From: CAZOOK01 sp964581385
GTDB lineage: Bacteria > Pseudomonadota > Gammaproteobacteria > Nevskiales > Nevskiaceae
Reading direction: 5' to 3'
DNA length: 64,000 nucleotides
Assembly: GCA_964581385.1 (NCBI GenBank)
Contig: CAZOOK010000005.1
Coordinates: 1-64,000 of the forward strand
Each line of letters starts with the position of its first letter. The first letter of the stretch is position 1. Shown one piece after another: positions 58,908-64,000 of the stretch. A program made the translations under genes and the position numbers. The notes below the pieces were generated by a model, which was given only the letters and a program-made list of their open reading frames with translations, did no database searches and was not told the DNA's origin.

Positions 58908-61343
58908 ATGAAAGCCTCTGGATTGTCGTTGAACGTTCTTGAACTGGGAAGTTCCGCGGCGACTGAATTCTGCGGAAAGCTGTTCGCTGGATTTGGAGCT
59001 TCTGTGGCAAGAGTTCAAACTCGGAACGCGCAGGCGGCGGCCGTGGCGCCTCAAGTAGAGGATGAAATAGGCGCCGAGTATGTCTGGCTAAATACGGGAA
59101 AGGAAAACATTGTTCTTGACGTGGATGACATTGCTGGACGAATGCATTTACGGCGCCTCCTCGATTCTGCGGATGTAGTACTGGACGGGCTCGGACCGGG
59201 CGTATTGGAAAAGATTGGATTTTCGGTAGACGCTCTGCACGCTGCGAATGTGGCGTCCATATTTGTTCGGGTTACGCCGTTCGGACAGAGCGGTCCATAT
59301 CGCGATTTCATCACAGAGGAAATTTCGCTCTATGCAATGAGCGGGCTCATGTCGGCTACTGGCGACGGCGATCGCGAACCACTGAACGCCGGGCCCAGGA
59401 TTTGTTCGGCGGCAGCTGGCCAACAGGCGTTCGCGGCCGCCTTAATAGCCTTAATGCAAAGATTTCGCACGGGGCGTGGCGGTGTGGTCGATCTGTCGGT
59501 TCATGAGGTGAGCCTCGATTTATTCGAGATTGCGATTACGGAGTTTTTTGCTCGCGGCAAGATTGCGCGCCGAAATAATGATGAACACATCACAGTGCCG
59601 TGGCGAACATATCCGTGCAAGGACGGTCATGCTGTGGTTATTAGTGGTCCTCCCCGGCATTGGCCGAAGGCTTCCGCAGTATTTGGCGAGCCACGGCTTG
59701 GCAGGGAGTTTCCGGATATGGCTAGTCGCATGAATAACCGTAAGGAAGTGGAGCGTCTAATGGCTCCATGGCTGATGGCTAACGACCGCCTGTCGGTCTA
59801 TCACGCATTGCAGACTCGCGGACTTGCGGGCTCATACCTGGCTTCCTTGCAAGAATCGCTTGAAAGTCCTCAGAACCAGGCGCGCGGCGCATTTACCGAA
59901 ATTGACCAGCCCGGTCTCGGCCGCTGTACGCTTCCCGACGCGCCGTTTAGGGGAGAGCGATTGAGGTGGCGTACGTCGCCGGCCACTCAGCCCGGCGCAA
60001 CCACAGTTGATCCGGAACAGCTGTGGGTTCGGCGCAGTCCGCTGTCGCCTCGTGCGGGGCACGCAGAGTCAAGTACCTTACCTCTCGAAGGCATTCGGGT
60101 AATCGACTTCTGCCATGACTGGGCCGGTCCTCATGCTTGCCGCGTGCTCGCGGATTACGGCGCCGATGTCATCAAGGTCGAATACCCGAGATGTATTGAC
60201 AGCATGCGCGGCGGTTTGCCAAACAAGGTCAACGACCACCCGCGCTTCTGGCAAATGCATCGTGGCAAGCGTGCGGTAACACTGGATTTGAAAATTTCCG
60301 AGCACCTTGAGTGCTGTAAGCGCTTGATCGCGTCCGCAGACGTCGTGATCGAGAACAGTCGCCCTGGCGTCATGGACCGCCTCGGTGTTGGCTACAAGCA
60401 AATGCGCGTGCTTAATCCAAGCTTGGTTTTCGTGTCCATGTCGGCTTTCGGTTCAACCGGTCCGGAGGCTTCATATGCCGGTTTCGGCGGCACGATCGAA
60501 GCAATTAGCGGCCTGCAATGCGTGACCGGGTATGACGAGAAGTGTCCTGGCTTGCGCATTCGGGAGATGGATGTGTTCAGCGGTGTCTTTGGTACCTGCG
60601 CCGCACTCCTCGCGCTGGTGCAGCGTGAAGCGACCGGGCGGGGCCAGTGGATCGATCTTTCCGAGCGTGAAGGAGCCGCGTGGTTGATCGGCGAATTTTT
60701 TGCTTCCTACACGTCGTCAGGTGTTCTGCCGACTCCGCGAGGTAACCGGCACCCGCGGTTCGTACAAGGAGCTTATCCAGCGGCGGGTGTCGACAAATGG
60801 GTCGTAATTACCATTCGCGATGACCGGGAATGGGCGGCACTGGCGCAACTGATCGGTGATGAAGCATTGATGACGGATACGCGTTTTTCGACGATGTCCG
60901 CGCGACGGCGGAATCATGATCTCGTGGATGCCCGGATTGCCGCGTGGACCTCACAGCAAACCGACGAGAGCGTGATGCTGCAATTGCAGGATGTCAGGGT
61001 GCCGGCAGGAGCTGTATTCAATGTTCGCGATCTCTCACAGAATCCGCATCTGCTGGCGCGTCAGTGGTTTCTGCGCTCGGTCGAAGGGGACACACTGCCG
61101 GGCTATCCATTCCGGTTCGCCGGAATCCCGCATCGCAGTCCCCGTCGCGGTCCCAAGCTCGGCGAACACAACGAAGTGATTTTGACGTCATTTGGTCTGC
61201 CGATCGAGGTATGGCCGGATCTCGCGCCTAGAACTTTGAAAACGATATTTCACTTCGATGTTTCTGATCTGGACCTGTCGTCAAATAGCGCGCATCGAAA
61301 CTTGGCTAGCAAGGGAACCGCCACACTGCCCAAGTCAGCGTAA
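58908..61343 (+). CDS. Tandem class III CoA-transferase (two CaiB/BaiF domains)
   Basis: An 811-residue protein made of two CaiB/BaiF domains in a row (about 1-375 and 390-790), where most family members have one domain of about 400 residues and dimerise. The second domain has the acceptor Asp555 in IREMDVFSGVFG, the residue that forms the acyl-enzyme anhydride; RVIDFCHDWAGPHACRVLAD and the PGVMDRLGVGY segment are typical. In the first domain the aligned position is Ser167 (PRICSAAAGQQ), so it probably lacks catalysis and serves a structural role. CoA transfer to a carboxylic acid is expected; donor and acceptor are unknown. Start ATG 58908 is preceded by AT-rich DNA. Confidence 0.88.
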   Translation: MKASGLSLNVLELGSSAATEFCGKLFAGFGASVARVQTRNAQAAAVAPQVEDEIGAEYVWLNTGKENIVLDVDDIAGRMHLRRLLDSADVVLDGLGPGVLEKIGFSVDALHAANVASIFVRVTPFGQSGPYRDFITEEISLYAMSGLMSATGDGDREPLNAGPRICSAAAGQQAFAAALIALMQRFRTGRGGVVDLSVHEVSLDLFEIAITEFFARGKIARRNNDEHITVPWRTYPCKDGHAVVISGPPRHWPKASAVFGEPRLGREFPDMASRMNNRKEVERLMAPWLMANDRLSVYHALQTRGLAGSYLASLQESLESPQNQARGAFTEIDQPGLGRCTLPDAPFRGERLRWRTSPATQPGATTVDPEQLWVRRSPLSPRAGHAESSTLPLEGIRVIDFCHDWAGPHACRVLADYGADVIKVEYPRCIDSMRGGLPNKVNDHPRFWQMHRGKRAVTLDLKISEHLECCKRLIASADVVIENSRPGVMDRLGVGYKQMRVLNPSLVFVSMSAFGSTGPEASYAGFGGTIEAISGLQCVTGYDEKCPGLRIREMDVFSGVFGTCAALLALVQREATGRGQWIDLSEREGAAWLIGEFFASYTSSGVLPTPRGNRHPRFVQGAYPAAGVDKWVVITIRDDREWAALAQLIGDEALMTDTRFSTMSARRRNHDLVDARIAAWTSQQTDESVMLQLQDVRVPAGAVFNVRDLSQNPHLLARQWFLRSVEGDTLPGYPFRFAGIPHRSPRRGPKLGEHNEVILTSFGLPIEVWPDLAPRTLKTIFHFDVSDLDLSSNSAHRNLASKGTATLPKSA

Positions 61344-61463
61344 TTTGCGCACGTGCTTCGCAGCTGCAGATACTCGCATCGAACTCGGCGGGGGGATCGA
61401 GCGAATTCCGCCGGTCGTAGTGCCACATCCGGCGGTGTGTCTGTTGATAGTTGAGTCCCCGAC

Positions 61464-62960
61464 TTGGTCACCCTGAGTCCGCTACCGGCGCAAGCGGTAC
61501 CGGACCGCTGGGGTTTGTCCGAAGCCGATTTCCGTCTCGTCAGCGAAAGCGGGTTTGGTGATGGGCTGAATTCGTATCCGCACAGCATGACGTGGTTCGA
61601 AGACAAGCTATATGTCGGCACGACCCGCGCCATCATGCAGAGCAGCAAGCACTTTCAACCGCCTGCGAATCTGGTGCCGTGGCCCTCGCTATCGCCGGAT
61701 GACATGTACGATGCTGACCGGCGGGCCGAAATCTGGCAGTACAATCCTCTCACCGAGAGCTGGCTGCGCGTTTACATAGCACCCTGGCTGGAGGGGGTCG
61801 ATGGCAAGCCGACGCCACGCTACATCGGCTTTCGCAGCATGACGGTTTTTCAGGGACGGGGCGATTCCAAACCCTGCCTATACGCCGCCACCTGGATACC
61901 GTCCAAGGCGGTGGATACCCCGGATGTTCTGCGTTCCCACGACGGCATTCATTTCCACAATATGCCGAGACCGCCGTTCGATCCGGCGGTACGCTCGTTC
62001 CGCACGTTGCAGCCGTTTCGTGGCCGTGTCCACATTGCGCCTACCGGCAGCAACAAGGCCGGTGTGACATCCGAGAACATGAGCAGTGAGGCAACCATCT
62101 ATGCCACTGACGACATCGAAGGCCAGAAATGGGTGGCGACCTGCGCGCACGGTATGGGTGAACGCAGCAATGCGGCCATTTTCGAGATGGGCGAGTTCGA
62201 TAATCACCTCTATGCTGGCGCGGCCAATGCCCGGGGTTACCAGCTGTGGAAGACCGATGGTTTGACGGGGCCACCGTATCGATGGACGCGCGTGATCGAG
62301 CGCGGTGCCTATCGTGGGCCCTTCAATCAGGGCATCGCCTGCATGCAGGAATTCAAGGGCGCGCTCTATATTGGCAGCGGTATCGGCAACGGTGGATTTC
62401 ACCGCGCGATCGCACTCGGCCCTGCAGCTGGCGAAGTGATCCGCGTGTTTCCCGACGATTCCTGGGAACTGATCGTCGGATCGCCGCGCATGACACCGCA
62501 GGGACTCAAGGTGCCCTTGTCGGGCTATCAAGCGGGTTTTGACAACCTGTTCACCGGTTACATATGGCGCTTGGCGGTACATGAGGGATGGCTGTACGCG
62601 GGGACTTTTTCCTGGGTAAATTCCATCCCCTATACGCCGATGAATGCATGGCCCGAGGACATCATGCGGCTGATCAATCACTGGGGCTATGACGCTCTGC
62701 TCCGACATTACGGCGGCTGCGCGCTATGGCGCACGTTTGACGGCGTGTGTTGGGAGCCGGTCACGTTGTCGGGATTCGGCAATGAATACAACTGGGGGAT
62801 ACGCAACTTTGCTTCGACGCCGCACGGTTTGTTCGTCGGCACCTGTAACGTGTACGGTCCAAGCATCGCGGTCGAGCGCGGACATCGCTGGAAGTACGTC
62901 ACCAATCCGCGCGGCGGCTGCGAAATCTGGCTGGGTAAGCCGCGCACGGATCCGTCGTAA
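61464..62960 (+). CDS. Hypothetical propeller-like protein
   Basis: A 498-residue protein starting at a TTG (61464); an in-frame stop lies just upstream (61452), so the start cannot be much earlier. The sequence has repeating short beta phrases of the form DNHLYAGAANARGYQLWKTD, GALYIGSGIGNGGFHRAIAL, EGWLYAGTFSWVNSIPY and HGLFVGTCNVYGPSIAVERG, spaced like blades of a beta-propeller, and no signal peptide. I do not recognise a named family. It follows the CoA-transferase gene by 120 bases on the same strand and may be co-expressed with it. Confidence 0.75.
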   Translation: MVTLSPLPAQAVPDRWGLSEADFRLVSESGFGDGLNSYPHSMTWFEDKLYVGTTRAIMQSSKHFQPPANLVPWPSLSPDDMYDADRRAEIWQYNPLTESWLRVYIAPWLEGVDGKPTPRYIGFRSMTVFQGRGDSKPCLYAATWIPSKAVDTPDVLRSHDGIHFHNMPRPPFDPAVRSFRTLQPFRGRVHIAPTGSNKAGVTSENMSSEATIYATDDIEGQKWVATCAHGMGERSNAAIFEMGEFDNHLYAGAANARGYQLWKTDGLTGPPYRWTRVIERGAYRGPFNQGIACMQEFKGALYIGSGIGNGGFHRAIALGPAAGEVIRVFPDDSWELIVGSPRMTPQGLKVPLSGYQAGFDNLFTGYIWRLAVHEGWLYAGTFSWVNSIPYTPMNAWPEDIMRLINHWGYDALLRHYGGCALWRTFDGVCWEPVTLSGFGNEYNWGIRNFASTPHGLFVGTCNVYGPSIAVERGHRWKYVTNPRGGCEIWLGKPRTDPS

Positions 62961-63531
62961 TTCCACAATCGTTAGCTATTGCATGTACATACGTACCATT
63001 AAAATGTTCTTCGTTTATTTTTACATCATTGTTATATAAACAACTGTGATGAGCGTCATAGTTCCAGACAAGCTACCCATGCGAGTCCAGATTCCTACAA
63101 CGATGCACTCGTAATGCTCTTCGACGCTCTTTACATAGACGTAATCCGAACTCGCAACGCTCAAATCCAGAAATAGGTATTCGTGCAAGACCCATCGCGT
63201 CGATGTATCACATGAAGAAAGATAGTTGCTCTATACCGCGCCATTCGTGCGAAACACGAACAACGATTTGCCCGGAGTCGGCGCCGGGCTAATCGATTGC
63301 TGGACAGCCTACAAGTGGAGATCGAGAATCCCGCATGTTCAAGCAACAAGTTGGATATACAAAAATGTGTTGACCATTTGTGACGTAGTTAACAGTCTCG
63401 GCGAAATGCCGCTGTTAGAATCCTAATAAGTAAACGAACGCGGCAGGCGATTGCCACACTGTAGTTCGTTCTATAGAGCCGGCTTATCACACATGGATCA
63501 GTCGCGAATTGTCTGGGTACACGGAGTTTGT
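62961..63531. other. AT-rich gene-free region
   Basis: About 570 bases with low GC, including a near-CRP palindrome (tgtgatgagcgtcata, 63045-63060). An open frame at 63226-63426 has no ribosome-binding site. I support no gene here. Confidence 0.5.
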
Positions 63532-64000
63532 ATGCGGAATCCACCATCGTTTGGAAAACTGGCCTTTGTACTAACGACGAGCTTTCTAACAGCTTCCGTC
63601 GGTTGCAGTGCCGAGGCGCCCCCTACACACAACAACAGTAGCGCTTCCAGTACCGCGGATACCTATACTTACGCCTCCCCGCTTCCGCCGATTACCTGCG
63701 ACTGGTACCGGGCCGCTGGAACACCCCCTGACGATGGCTCCACGCCGTCAAACACCATTCGCTATGGCTGGATCGATCTTGAAGCCGGTTATTGGGCCTT
63801 CGCGCTGGATCCTCGCCTTCCCGTGGGAACTACGAAGTTTCGGATCAATGGCCACTTTCCGAAGGCACGCAATTTCTCGCTCCAGCTTTATGCGGGCAAT
63901 GTGACTAATCTCCAGACGATGACCGATTACCAGATTTATCCGGATGCCGGCGGCCACTCGCCGTATACCGGCATTAATACCTACGACACATCAGTGCAGG
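63532..64000 (+). CDS. Putative lipoprotein or exported protein, truncated at the window edge
   Basis: From ATG 63532 (acggag site nine bases upstream) the frame is open to the last base: MRNPPSFGKLAFVLTTSFLT begins a signal peptide, then ASVGC provides a probable lipidated or disulfide Cys at residue 25, and at least 130 more residues follow. These include a Thr/Ser/Asn-rich linker and RYGWIDLEAGYWAFALDPRL and ARNFSLQLYAGNVTNL, which suggest a beta-sandwich exported domain. The C-terminus is outside the window. No family is assigned. Confidence 0.72.
   Translation, partial: MRNPPSFGKLAFVLTTSFLTASVGCSAEAPPTHNNSSASSTADTYTYASPLPPITCDWYRAAGTPPDDGSTPSNTIRYGWIDLEAGYWAFALDPRLPVGTTKFRINGHFPKARNFSLQLYAGNVTNLQTMTDYQIYPDAGGHSPYTGINTYDTSVQ

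Overview
The window looks like chromosomal DNA of a GC-rich gammaproteobacterium, most likely in or near the Xanthomonadales (Rhodanobacteraceae-like). The reasons are the mix of core genes (LDH-type malate dehydrogenase, class I fumarase, ybbA/ybbP/tesA cluster, DUF1475 and DUF2062 lipid operon) and a dispersed repeat carrying a GACTTTCTTTGCGCG-type palindrome, which I recall from Xanthomonadales intergenic regions. The assignment is an inference; no rRNA is present.

Layout. 1-0.5 kb: truncated copy of a large dispersed repeat. 0.6-5 kb: small envelope proteins, a CorA transporter, malate dehydrogenase and a degenerate GGDEF membrane protein. 5-9 kb: ABC exporter pair divergent from the TesA esterase. 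9.1-13.4 kb: translationally coupled lipid-modification operon (FAD oxidoreductase, DUF1365, cyclopropane synthase, DUF1475, DUF2062). 14.3-17.1 kb: pyrF-hemE-acyltransferase operon. 17.7-22.2 kb: a tRNA-Ile(CAU) gene with a tyrosine integrase and a decayed island. The island holds a NAD-salvage module truncated at both ends (a nadV fused in frame to a DNA methyltransferase tail, and a NadM-Nudix remnant) and two unknown genes, one with a HEPN-like RNAFAH motif.

22.5-31.5 kb is the most striking region: a minus-strand mevalonate cluster, mvaD, mvaK2, a single-chain HMG-CoA reductase/mevalonate kinase fusion, idi, hpnH, hpnB and mvaS. Together these would turn acetoacetyl-CoA plus acetyl-CoA into IPP and DMAPP and decorate hopanoids. 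A thiolase and the squalene/hopene cyclase genes are not in the window.

31.6-37.9 kb holds uncharacterised membrane and surface proteins (a zinc-ribbon membrane protein, a seven-repeat FG-GAP protein with a C-terminal sorting signal), a complete copy of the large repeat and a frameshifted gene. 37.9-53.9 kb: class I fumarase, malic enzyme, a queuosine-precursor transporter, a chemoreceptor, a two-component system, IlvD, a secreted S53 peptidase, a LOG protein, a MATE pump and a GAF-GGDEF protein. 54-64 kb: a 266-bp element with terminal inverted repeats that supplies the C-terminus of a lipase-like protein, a porin, then a methyltransferase, a tandem class III CoA-transferase and a propeller-like protein in an AT-richer setting with consensus CRP-type sites. 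A lipoprotein-like gene runs off the right edge.
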